The position numbers and the translations under genes were made by a program. The notes below the pieces were generated by a model, which ran no database searches, was not told where the DNA came from, and worked only from the letters and a program-made list of their open reading frames with translations. Positions 25,038-33,216 of a stretch of 64,000 nt of DNA are shown here, in pieces. The first letter of the stretch is position 1, and the number at the start of each line of letters is the position of its first letter. Source of the stretch: Litorimonas sp964352855 (GTDB lineage Bacteria; Pseudomonadota; Alphaproteobacteria; Caulobacterales; Maricaulaceae); assembly GCA_964352855.1 (NCBI GenBank), contig CAYGTR010000009.1, positions 20,783-84,782 on the forward strand. Reading direction: 5' to 3'.

Positions 25038-27836
25038 ATGCGTTCAACTTATTCTCAATTCCGTATTATGACACTGTCAGCTTCTATATTGGCGCTTTCA
25101 TTAGCGACCGCGCCTGCGGCGTCTGCTCAGTTTTTACAAGGTAAAGTCACAGATGCGACGGGACAAACTGGCTTTCAGGGCGCAGTTGTGTCCGTGGACG
25201 GTATTAACCGTTCTGTCACAACAGACCGCTTTGGCAACTACCGGATCAACAATCTACCGGCTGGCGATTATAATATCATCGTCAGCTATATTGGTGCGTC
25301 CAATGTCAATGAAACGGTCACTGTTCCGTCGCAGGGCGCGGAGCTTGATATCGTTCTCGGAAATGACGTCGACTTTATAGATAATATTATTGTTGTAGGG
25401 ACACGGGCGGCCCAAGCTAGCGCCCTGAACCAGCAACGCGTGGCTGATTCTATTAAGACGATAATTGATTCAGATGGCCTCGGTAATTTTCCTGATACGA
25501 CGGTGGCTGACTCCTTGCAACGCGCTGTCGGACTCTCTGTAGAAACAGACCAAGGTGAAGGACGTTATGTGTCTATTCGCGGTATCAATACGGATTTAAT
25601 CTCGTCTTCTATTAATGGCGTGCGGACACCGTCTCCCGAAGATCGTCGCGGCGTTCTCTTAGACGGTGTACCCTCCGACCTTTTGGACGGGATTGAAATT
25701 CAAAAGTCTCTCACGCCGGATGTGGACGCCGATAGTCTGGGCGGGGTGATTAATCTCAAGACAATTTCTGCCTTTGACCGTAAAGGGCAATATATCCGCG
25801 CCAAAATTGAAGGTCGTTACAACGAAATTACAGATATCGTGTCGCCCAAAGCGACGCTGACCTATTCTAATACTTTCAATGATACATTTGGGGCAGCCAT
25901 CTCATTAAATTATCAAGACCTCCGAATTGAGAGCCATAATAACGAGGTTGGCGAATGGGCGCTGGATGATGATACGGGGCTCTATTTTGTCGCCGATGAC
26001 TTTGAAAACCGCTGGTATGACCTGACGCGCGAACGGATTGGCGTGGTCGCCAACTTTGACTGGCGTGTCTCTGATAATACAGAGCTATATTTGCGCACAC
26101 TTTATAACCGCTATAATGATGATGAAATTCGCAATAAATTTGAGTTCCGCGAATTCGACGAAGAAATCACGGCGATCACGCCCACATCCACCACGGCACG
26201 CCGGGGCGAGGTTGACGCCGAAGTGCGTCAACGTAAAGAGTCTCGCAATATCGAAACCTATTCAATCGGCGGCAAGACTGAAATCGACGTTTGGAATTTC
26301 GACTATCAAGCGGCCTATGCTTATGCCGAAGAAGACGATAGCGACAATCACGACGTCGCCTTCCGCTCCTCCCCCGAACAGCGCAGCGATACGGGTTCTC
26401 TGACGATTGATTATTCTGATCCGCAACAGCCCACAGTTTCGGGACCCGCCCTTAGCTTTTTACTGGATCCTTCCAACTACACACTGGACACGTTCGAGCA
26501 GGAATTTACCGTGAACGAGGACACAGAATTGTCGGCGCAGTTTAATGTCTCTCGCGATAGTGTATGGGGCGATACGCAAGTGGAGTGGAAAGCGGGCGCA
26601 AAGGTGCGTGACCGCGAAAAAATCCGTGATGCCAATTTGACGTTCCATGAGCGGGAACTCAATCTTGCAGACTTCATACGTGACGATGCAGAGATTACGG
26701 ATTGGCGCCTCGGAACCCGCATGTTTGAATGGCCAGACGCCAATCTTACTGCGGCACTTCGCGGTACTTTTACCGATGACGAGTTGAATGCGGACGATAC
26801 ATTCCTCGCCTCAAACGCTGAAGATTTCGAAATCAATGAACGTATTCTGGCAGGCTACGGTATGGGTACCTTCCGTTTTGGTGATGCCACAGTGGTTGCC
26901 GGTGTGCGGATTGAACAAACGGATGTGGACCTCGAAGGCGGCTTCTTTGACGAGGAAACGGGTCAAGTGACGCCGCGCAATGTCTCCAAGGATTACACGG
27001 ATATCTTGCCAAGCTTAAATGTGAAATATGATTTCACGGACAAGATAATTGGCCGAGCCGCCTATTATGCCGCCGTTGTGCGCCCCTCATTTGGAGAGGT
27101 CGCGCCCAATGCTTTGCTCAATGATGACCGAGATGAAATTGAACTCGGCAACCCCAATCTGGACGCCTATGACGCCGATAATTTTGATATTACACTAGAG
27201 TATTACCCAACAAACCTCTCCGTGATTTCCGCCGGGTTCTTCTACAAAGATATCGCCAATGCGATTTTTCCGGCCTCGTTTGATATTGGCGATACCCCGG
27301 ACAATGTCGATTTGGGTTTCCTGCCGGCTGACTTCCTCGCCACATTGGAAGAAGTGAACACATTTGTGAATGTCGGAAGAAGCGAGATTTACGGGTTTGA
27401 ATTTAACCTCGTTCAAAATCTCGGCGATCTAAGTGACACGCTTGATGGGTTTTTATTCTCGGCCAATCTGACCCTCACCGATAGTGAATCGGTTCTGCCG
27501 GATGGCCGCGTTGTGCCGTTCCTAAAACAGGCTGATACGGTGGGTAATATCGCACTGGGCTATGACAAAGGCCCATGGGACTTGCGCGTCTCTGCCAATT
27601 ATCGGGGTGATAATTTGGATGCGCTGGAGGATAAAGATCTGGACCGGATAACAGATGACCGCCTTTTGATCGAAGCGTCTGCGCGTTACAAATTCAACGA
27701 CAATATCCAGGTTTATATCGAAGGTAAAAACCTGACCGATGCACCCGAATATTATTATTTCGGCGAGACATCGCGCCTCTCACAATATGATGAATTTGGC
27801 CGCTCCTTCGTCGTTGGCGCACGCTTTACTTATTAG
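25038..27836 (+). CDS. TonB-dependent receptor, probably for phosphorylated organics
   Basis: A 932-residue outer-membrane receptor. The ATG at 25038 is preceded by GGAGG at five bases; an in-frame TTG at 25026 is unlikely. A signal peptide ends at PAASA, a carboxypeptidase-regulatory-like domain follows (GKVTDATGQTGFQGAVVSVD), then the plug (DTTVADSLQRAVGLSVETDQ) with SLGGVINLKT, and a long beta-barrel that ends in the aromatic GARFTY. The neighbours (PhoX phosphatase, phytase) and the Pho box suggest import of phytate breakdown products or other organophosphates. The substrate is inferred from context. Confidence 0.88.
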   Translation: MRSTYSQFRIMTLSASILALSLATAPAASAQFLQGKVTDATGQTGFQGAVVSVDGINRSVTTDRFGNYRINNLPAGDYNIIVSYIGASNVNETVTVPSQGAELDIVLGNDVDFIDNIIVVGTRAAQASALNQQRVADSIKTIIDSDGLGNFPDTTVADSLQRAVGLSVETDQGEGRYVSIRGINTDLISSSINGVRTPSPEDRRGVLLDGVPSDLLDGIEIQKSLTPDVDADSLGGVINLKTISAFDRKGQYIRAKIEGRYNEITDIVSPKATLTYSNTFNDTFGAAISLNYQDLRIESHNNEVGEWALDDDTGLYFVADDFENRWYDLTRERIGVVANFDWRVSDNTELYLRTLYNRYNDDEIRNKFEFREFDEEITAITPTSTTARRGEVDAEVRQRKESRNIETYSIGGKTEIDVWNFDYQAAYAYAEEDDSDNHDVAFRSSPEQRSDTGSLTIDYSDPQQPTVSGPALSFLLDPSNYTLDTFEQEFTVNEDTELSAQFNVSRDSVWGDTQVEWKAGAKVRDREKIRDANLTFHERELNLADFIRDDAEITDWRLGTRMFEWPDANLTAALRGTFTDDELNADDTFLASNAEDFEINERILAGYGMGTFRFGDATVVAGVRIEQTDVDLEGGFFDEETGQVTPRNVSKDYTDILPSLNVKYDFTDKIIGRAAYYAAVVRPSFGEVAPNALLNDDRDEIELGNPNLDAYDADNFDITLEYYPTNLSVISAGFFYKDIANAIFPASFDIGDTPDNVDLGFLPADFLATLEEVNTFVNVGRSEIYGFEFNLVQNLGDLSDTLDGFLFSANLTLTDSESVLPDGRVVPFLKQADTVGNIALGYDKGPWDLRVSANYRGDNLDALEDKDLDRITDDRLLIEASARYKFNDNIQVYIEGKNLTDAPEYYYFGETSRLSQYDEFGRSFVVGARFTY

Positions 27837-27844
27837 GCCTTGAT

Positions 27845-28894
27845 GTGAAAAAACTGTTATTTCTTTCATCTGTTGCGCTGGCCCTCGGAGCTTGCGCGAC
27901 AACAGGTACAGAAGCCGACTTTCCAGCGTTTCCTGTCATGGCCGCGTTTGAGACGCCTGTGATGGATAGCACGGGCGACTCTGCTGATGATCCTGCGATT
28001 TACATCGGACAGAGTGGAACAGGCTTTATCGCGGGTACGGATAAGCAATCCGGACTCTACATTTATAATCTGGACGGCAGTCTGCGTAAGTATATGCCGC
28101 TGGGGATGATCAATAATGTCGATCTGCGCGAAGGTTTTTCGTACCTTGACCAAGATTATGTACTGCTTGTCGCTAGTGATGATGAGACCAATTCTATTGT
28201 CACGCTTTTGTATGATGCCAGTGCAGATACATTTATTGAGCCCGAGGGCCATGTTATCTCTACTGGCGATGTGTCACCTTACGGCATTTGCTTGGGTCAA
28301 ATTGATGACGGAAGTTTTCAGATCGGTGTGACCACCAAGGCTGGCATCTTCAGTCAATACGCTGTTGCGGCGCAAGGCCAGGCGTTGACCCTGACAAAAT
28401 CGCGAGAATTTTCGACTCAAAAACAAACCGAGGGCTGCGTCTTTGATGACCGCACGGATGCTCTTTACCTCGCAGTCGAACTAGGCGCACTCTCTCATTA
28501 CCCGGCCGCGCCAGAAGCCGAGCCGACCCGCACCGACATTGCCAAAAGAAGAGAATTTGGACTGCGCGATGACCTGGAAGGTGTGACTGTTTATGAAGAC
28601 GGCGCCAACAGTGGCTACGTTATTGTCTCCTCCCAAGGCAATAATAGCTACGGCGTGTTTTCACTCCCCAGCTTTGATTATGCAGGCCGCTTTGAGATCA
28701 AGGACGGAGCCGTTGACCGCGTCACCTCAACGGACGGTATCGCGGTGACGTCCCAATACACAGCGCGTTTTCCAAAGGGCTTTCTAGTTGTCCAAGACGA
28801 TATGGACGATACATCGCCCCCGTCTGATGATTTCAAAAAACAGAATTTCAAAGTCATTGATTGGCGCGATATTCAAGCGCAGTTGAAAAAATAA
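27845..28894 (+). CDS. Beta-propeller 3-phytase, lipoprotein
   Basis: A 349-residue protein from a GTG start with AGG seven bases upstream, overlapping the receptor stop region. The signal MKKLLFLSSVALALGAC carries a lipobox. The mature part matches BPP phytases: STGDSADDPAIYIGQ, GFIAGTDKQSGLYIYNLDGS, MINNVDLREGF, and REFGLRDDLEGVTVYEDG, with the acidic clusters that bind calcium. These enzymes release phosphate from inositol hexakisphosphate. The gene is nine bases behind the TonB receptor and shares its transcript, so outer-membrane or periplasmic phytate use under phosphate starvation is the likely role. Confidence 0.85.
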   Translation: MKKLLFLSSVALALGACATTGTEADFPAFPVMAAFETPVMDSTGDSADDPAIYIGQSGTGFIAGTDKQSGLYIYNLDGSLRKYMPLGMINNVDLREGFSYLDQDYVLLVASDDETNSIVTLLYDASADTFIEPEGHVISTGDVSPYGICLGQIDDGSFQIGVTTKAGIFSQYAVAAQGQALTLTKSREFSTQKQTEGCVFDDRTDALYLAVELGALSHYPAAPEAEPTRTDIAKRREFGLRDDLEGVTVYEDGANSGYVIVSSQGNNSYGVFSLPSFDYAGRFEIKDGAVDRVTSTDGIAVTSQYTARFPKGFLVVQDDMDDTSPPSDDFKKQNFKVIDWRDIQAQLKK

Positions 28895-29589
28895 ACACGT
28901 TCCCAAGCCAGTTCACTGGCTTGCACACATTTCCGTTCACGGAAAGCTTGGCCCCGATATGTTTTGCTAACCTCAAACGTATTGGGGCTAAGTTATATCA
29001 TTTGGTGCAATAAGAAGCCTTGATTCATGCACGATTTCTATGAGGACTTACGTCCGGTATTAGGATTCATCGCGACATCAGCTCTGGGGCCAAAATGACG
29101 TAAATCATTTCAGCATTGCGCATTTGTCTCCACTGACTTAAATTTACGACGCACGTCTGCCTAATCAGCGTGTGGAGTTCACCGGCTCCTCTGACGACCA
29201 AGACGGCCCAGATTGGGCACGTCCTATTTTCGCGTGTCTCCGGTTTCGGCCGGTCTCTAGCTGCACTTTCGTCAATACGGTAATATATTCCATATAACGC
29301 CTACATATGTCTGTGTTTACATGATTTGGCCTGTTTATTAGGCATAATAAAGAAGCCCTATCACTCTATATGACGGCTCATTTATGACTGGTAAAATATG
29401 CCCTGCAGACAGGATCCCTAGTCTCTCCGGCGTCATTTCAAACATCTGTTAGCAGTCAGATTATCGTTTGAATGCACCACTATGCTGCTCAAAATAACAA
29501 GTTGGTGGAACCAATAGAAGGCACGGTTTCATCTCCGGTAAAATCACCTTAGAGAACCATCCGGCCAGACGTTACTCACCGAGCTTGCC
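28895..29589. other. Long non-coding stretch before the IS110 gene
   Basis: About 700 bases without a recognisable gene on either strand. The first part has two hairpins just after the phytase stop, CAAGCCAGTTCACTGGCTTG (28908 region) and TTTCCGTTCACGGAAA, which could end the transcript although no T-run follows. The rest may include the non-coding end of the IS110 element; its boundary could not be placed. Confidence 0.35.
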
Positions 29590-29627
29590 GTCCTGCGCAG
29601 GACGCTCTGGATCACTACTTCCAGAGC
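29590..29627 (-). other. Paired hairpins downstream of IS110 transposase
   Basis: A perfect 14-base palindrome GTCCTGCGCAGGAC (29590-29603) is followed at once by an 8-base stem GCTCTGGA/TCCAGAGC (29604-29611, 29620-29627) with an eight-base loop. They lie 10 bases from the transposase stop and could be a termination or end structure of the element. Confidence 0.4.
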
Positions 29628-29636
29628 AAACTGTTG

Positions 29637-30755
29637 TCAGACCGCGACCTCATATGTCGGCGGCATGGGAACGTTCTTAAGTGCTCTCGCTTCTGATATG
29701 CTGATGTTCTTGGGCCTGAACTTATCGTTCTGAACCCACATTTTGTGCATGATAATAGCGAGCTTTCTGGCAACAGCGATACGGGCTTTTGAGAAGCCGA
29801 TCCGCTTTGCCAAGCGTATGCCCCAGGCTTTAAGACTGCTCCAATCACTTGTGCCCGATAACAATACGGTCGCGGCTGTTACAAGCGCGCGTCTTGTCGC
29901 GGGGTCACCGCGTTTAGAGATACCTTTATCATAATCGGTTTCGCCGGATTGATGCCGTTGTGGCGTAAGCCCAAAATATGCGGCTACATCTGTTGATTTT
30001 TTGAAGCGTTCAGGGTTATCGACAGCGGAGTAAAAAGTCAAAGCTGTAACGGGTCCAACACCGGGTATGGCCATAAACCGTTTGGTCTGCGCTATATCAT
30101 TTGCCATGTCTTCTATGCGTTTCGTCAAAGGCTTAATTTGAAGGCATATTGAACGGTATAGATCGAGCGAAGGCAATATCGTAGGCTTGAGGCGGACGCC
30201 GAATAAATCGGCTTCGTTTAATGCCATTACGACGCGCGAACGGAATGTATCATGATGAACACCGCCGCGATCAATCAAAATGCCATATGGTTTCAGTATG
30301 CCTGCAATATGATTTTCCAAAGACACTCTCAATTTCACCAAATGAGCGCGTGTCGATAATAGTGTTCTGGTTTCTTGAGCCACTTGAGAGCGGATTCGAA
30401 CAACTTTGAGAAAATCTTCCCCGCCCATACGAAGAAGTTGGGCTAATCCTCTGGCATCGTTTTTGTCAGTCTTGTTTCTGAACGTTGCAAGAAACCTATG
30501 CGCCTGAAAAGTCTCCATACATAACATATCGAGACCAAGGTCAGCCAGTCCTTGATGCAACCATGAACTCATATTGCCAGCCTCAAGCCCAGCGCGAACT
30601 TTTAATTGCGTGTCAATGCGATTGCTGAGCCAACCATAAATATCTTGTGGTCGGCTCACGGCCATACCTTCACAAATTATCTTTCCTTCACCATCAATGA
30701 CGCAAATCGCCGTTGACTTCTGGCCCACATCTAAGCCCACAAAATATTCCGACAT
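29637..30755 (-). CDS. IS110-family transposase (DEDD recombinase)
   Basis: A 372-residue transposase from the ATG at 30755, which has AGGAGGA in front (the frame is open back to 30884). The N-terminal RuvC-like domain begins FVGLDVGQKSTAICVIDGEG with its first Asp; DKNDARGLAQLLRMG is the second conserved segment. The C-terminal transposase_20 domain has AIPGVGPVTALTFYSAVDNP and AAYFGLTPQRHQSGETDYDKG and the serine-bearing RGDPATRRALVTAATVLL. It looks intact. IS110 elements use a structured non-coding RNA from the end next to the gene to choose targets; the bases upstream are the place to look. Confidence 0.92.
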   Translation of the reverse strand: MSEYFVGLDVGQKSTAICVIDGEGKIICEGMAVSRPQDIYGWLSNRIDTQLKVRAGLEAGNMSSWLHQGLADLGLDMLCMETFQAHRFLATFRNKTDKNDARGLAQLLRMGGEDFLKVVRIRSQVAQETRTLLSTRAHLVKLRVSLENHIAGILKPYGILIDRGGVHHDTFRSRVVMALNEADLFGVRLKPTILPSLDLYRSICLQIKPLTKRIEDMANDIAQTKRFMAIPGVGPVTALTFYSAVDNPERFKKSTDVAAYFGLTPQRHQSGETDYDKGISKRGDPATRRALVTAATVLLSGTSDWSSLKAWGIRLAKRIGFSKARIAVARKLAIIMHKMWVQNDKFRPKNISISEARALKNVPMPPTYEVAV

Positions 30756-30944
30756 CACCGTCCTCCTGTTTAATTTGTTAAGGTAAACCTCATACACCAA
30801 CAGAATGCGCCTAAGGGTCAGATAATATGCCAGTGCAGCTACATGCATAGAGGGCGTAGGAATGTCCAAGACTTGCCCAAACACTACGCACGGGTAGGCT
30901 TGCTTCCCCGTTCTGGTGATCTCCGGCTTAACGGAGACTAGATC
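30756..30944 (-). other. Region upstream of the IS110 gene, possible guide-RNA end
   Basis: The 189 bases before the transposase contain no gene and lie where IS110-group elements encode their bridge RNA. A hairpin CTCCGGCTTAACGGAG (about 30921-30936) is visible at the far end, but its right arm also serves as the ribosome binding site of the next small ORF, so the element boundary may be nearer. No clear terminal repeats were found. The role is a proposal from family knowledge. Confidence 0.3.
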
Positions 30945-31112
30945 ATGTCAGACCCTGAAAATGCAGATCCTGATATACAGCGAAAAACAGAAATAACTTT
31001 GGAACTTGAGCAAAGAGAGCGCTTGCTTGAAACATTTTTGATGATCGAGACTTATGATGGGCGCGAAGAGATTATTCGGACGTGCGAAAAATACGCAAAA
31101 TTAGAGACATAG
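30945..31112 (+). CDS. Small acidic protein, unknown
   Basis: A 55-codon frame beginning MSDPENADPDIQRKTEITLE, with GGAG eight bases before the ATG. The product is charged, helix-rich (LEQRERLLETFLMIETYDG) and has no signal or membrane segment. No family is recognised. It is the last reading frame inside the suspected island, between the IS110 gene and the tRNA-derived repeat. Coding status rests on the good ribosome binding site and plausible amino acid composition. Confidence 0.5.
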   Translation: MSDPENADPDIQRKTEITLELEQRERLLETFLMIETYDGREEIIRTCEKYAKLET

Positions 31113-31317
31113 GCAACATCATGGAGGGATATACAAAAGCCGCGATTAAGCGGCGACGGGGTTGTGGGCCTGCGCAACCTTTGAACTCCGTCCAAGGGCC
31201 GCTTGGCGCCTGCCTACGCTCGCGCTTCCCTGTCGCTTCGCTTTAGGGGTCGCTCGCTTGCGTGTTTCAATATCCAAACCGTCAAAGCGAGAGCGTGCTT
31301 GAATTAGATTATAAGGG

Positions 31318-31349
31318 CGGCCCTTGGCGGGCCGGCTTTTGTTGTTTTT
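31318..31349 (+). terminator. Terminator-like hairpin
   Basis: CGGCCC (31318-31323) and GGGCCG (31329-31334) enclose a five-base loop and are followed by a T-rich tract (TTTTGTTGTTTTTG). It could end the small ORF transcript. Confidence 0.45.
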
Positions 31350-31436
31350 GTTCCTTTGTATGTGAGTTTTGCGTGGTGTTCATGACGGTGATAGATTGCG
31401 TTGAGGTGAAAGACTGAAGTTCCCTTGGTGCGCCTG

Positions 31437-31456
31437 TCCCCCTGTTAACAGGGGGA
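31437..31456. repeat. 20-bp perfect palindrome near the tRNA repeat
   Basis: TCCCCCTGTTAACAGGGGGA reads the same on both strands and ends 26 bases before the repeated tRNA 3' end. It could be a protein-binding site linked to integration or a REP-type element. Confidence 0.5.
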
Positions 31457-31482
31457 TGGGGTGACACCGCCAAGGAGGAAGG

Positions 31483-31498
31483 CCCTTCGTCTCCGCCA
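31483..31498 (+). other. Candidate attachment site (attR)
   Basis: Exact 16-base copy of the tRNA-Ser 3' end (10797-10812) in direct orientation. No tRNA body precedes it: the T-arm 5' half and loop are absent. That is what the distal end of an element inserted in the tRNA gene should look like. The stretch from here to 31666 holds no other feature. Confidence 0.55.
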
Positions 31499-31666
31499 CT
31501 ATTTTGGCTTAAGTCCCTGTTTCCAGTATACTCTATTGGACATCACACTTTTGGCTGTGTTGTATAGTTTCTATCGGATGAAACGACGCATGAAGATATA
31601 GTTCCCTTCGTCAAACATCTAATAATCTCACTATAAATTAGGCTTCTCTAATTTCCTGATATGTTT

Positions 31667-33181
31667 TTAAGGCATTTCGGCTTTGCAAAACTTATTAATG
31701 AAGTCTTGGTGTGTGGGCATTTGATTTAAGCAGGCTTCAGTCACACGTTCCATTTGCGACATTCTCTCGCTCAAAATGGTTTCAGGCAAATTATCTGCCA
31801 TGGGGTGGTAAGACTTGGGCGTTATGCCTTGACCATGCATAACGGCTAACCAGCTTGTTTCGCCAAATATTTCATTGTCATGTCGGTAGACACGTGCATT
31901 ATCTTTATAAAGCGTTATACGATCTGTGAGAGTTTGTGGAATATCCATATTTTTACAATATTCCCAAAACGGGCTATCCTCGCGTTCCGTCGCATAATAG
32001 TGCAAAATGAGAAAATCCCGAACTTGCTTATATTCCAGCAAGGTTCTCTCATTGAAATAATCTATATTAGATTGCGCAAAGTTTTTATCCGGAAAACTCG
32101 CCATAAGACGCGCAATCGCTGTTTGGATGAGGTGAATTGAAGTGGATTCTAGAGGTTCTAAAAAACCGGCAGCTAAACCTAACGCGACCACATTTTTATG
32201 CCATGTTTTCTTACGAATACCTGTTTTGAAACGTATAAAGTTCGGCTCTGAGGTGGGCGCCCCGTCTAGGTCTTTATTCAAACTTTCCAAGGCTTCATCG
32301 TCACTCATATATTCTGAACAATAAACATGTCCGTTGCCATTTCGTGATTGTAGCGGAATGCGCCATTGCCACCCGGCTTTTTTCGCCGTTGCCCGCGTAT
32401 AGGGTGACGGGGGTGCGCTTGATTGACTGGCTCTAGCAATCGCGCGGTCACAAGGCAGGACTGAACTCCAGTCCTCATATCCTGTTTTCAAGGTCTGCTC
32501 GATCAATAACCCTCTGAAGCCCGAGCAATCGATATATAGGTCTCCCTCATATGTGTCGCTACTTTCCAGCGTTACACTCTGGATATGCCCGTTTTCAGGA
32601 TTTTGTGTGGCATGTATGATTTTGCCTTCGGTGCGCGTGACTCCCCTCGCTTCTGCAAAGTCCCGCATGAACTTAGCATAGAGTGACGCGTCGAATTGGA
32701 AGGCATAAACAATTGAGTTTAGCGGCGAGTTTTTCAGACTCATATCAGGGCGTTGAAATTTTCCTTGTTTTGCAGCCAAGATTTGCAAGCAATAATTATC
32801 GAGCGCGGGCGCTTTGCCCATGTGATTATAGCGATGCCAGAAATGATGAAAGCGTAGCCCCTCCATAGGAATTCCATAATCGCCAAAAGGATGAATATAA
32901 CTCTCTCCTAATTTCCCCCAATTGACGAACTCGATCCCCAGCTTGAATGTCGCTTTTGTTTTCCGAACAAAATCATCTTCATCAAGACCTAACAATCGAT
33001 TATAGTAAGTAATATGAGGAATTGTCGCTTCACCCACACCGACGGTGCCAATCGTTTCGGATTCAATCAGTCGAATGTTGACATCATTATCATTTATAAG
33101 TCTAGACATTCCGGCCGCAACCATCCAGCCTGCTGTTCCTCCCCCTACAATAACGATGTTTTTAATTTTTAAATCTTGCAT
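31667..33181 (-). CDS. Flavin-dependent halogenase homologue 1 (tryptophan halogenase family)
   Basis: A 504-residue FADH2-dependent halogenase-like protein. IVGGGTAGWMVAAGMSRLIN is the FAD motif, VGVGEATIPHI follows, the lysine that forms the halogenating species corresponds to K80 in ATFKLGIEFVNWG, GWQWRIP is the family motif that suppresses monooxygenation, and FLEPLESTSIHL carries the catalytic Glu. All key residues are present, so halogenation is possible. The locus (TonB receptor, GH3 glycosidase, LacI) is the type in which such genes accompany sugar uptake in Caulobacterales, where their true substrate is unclear. It is the last gene of a four-gene operon, 35 bases behind the previous one. 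Confidence 0.88.
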   Translation of the reverse strand: MQDLKIKNIVIVGGGTAGWMVAAGMSRLINDNDVNIRLIESETIGTVGVGEATIPHITYYNRLLGLDEDDFVRKTKATFKLGIEFVNWGKLGESYIHPFGDYGIPMEGLRFHHFWHRYNHMGKAPALDNYCLQILAAKQGKFQRPDMSLKNSPLNSIVYAFQFDASLYAKFMRDFAEARGVTRTEGKIIHATQNPENGHIQSVTLESSDTYEGDLYIDCSGFRGLLIEQTLKTGYEDWSSVLPCDRAIARASQSSAPPSPYTRATAKKAGWQWRIPLQSRNGNGHVYCSEYMSDDEALESLNKDLDGAPTSEPNFIRFKTGIRKKTWHKNVVALGLAAGFLEPLESTSIHLIQTAIARLMASFPDKNFAQSNIDYFNERTLLEYKQVRDFLILHYYATEREDSPFWEYCKNMDIPQTLTDRITLYKDNARVYRHDNEIFGETSWLAVMHGQGITPKSYHPMADNLPETILSERMSQMERVTEACLNQMPTHQDFINKFCKAEMP

Positions 33182-33216
33182 TTATCTAAGATCTTTCGGT
33201 TTGTGACCATTTTGTA

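Noticed and set aside
31441..31498. A second tRNA gene before the repeated tRNA end
   Set aside because: Only the 3' 16 bases match; no T-arm 5' half, anticodon arm or acceptor 5' strand can be drawn.
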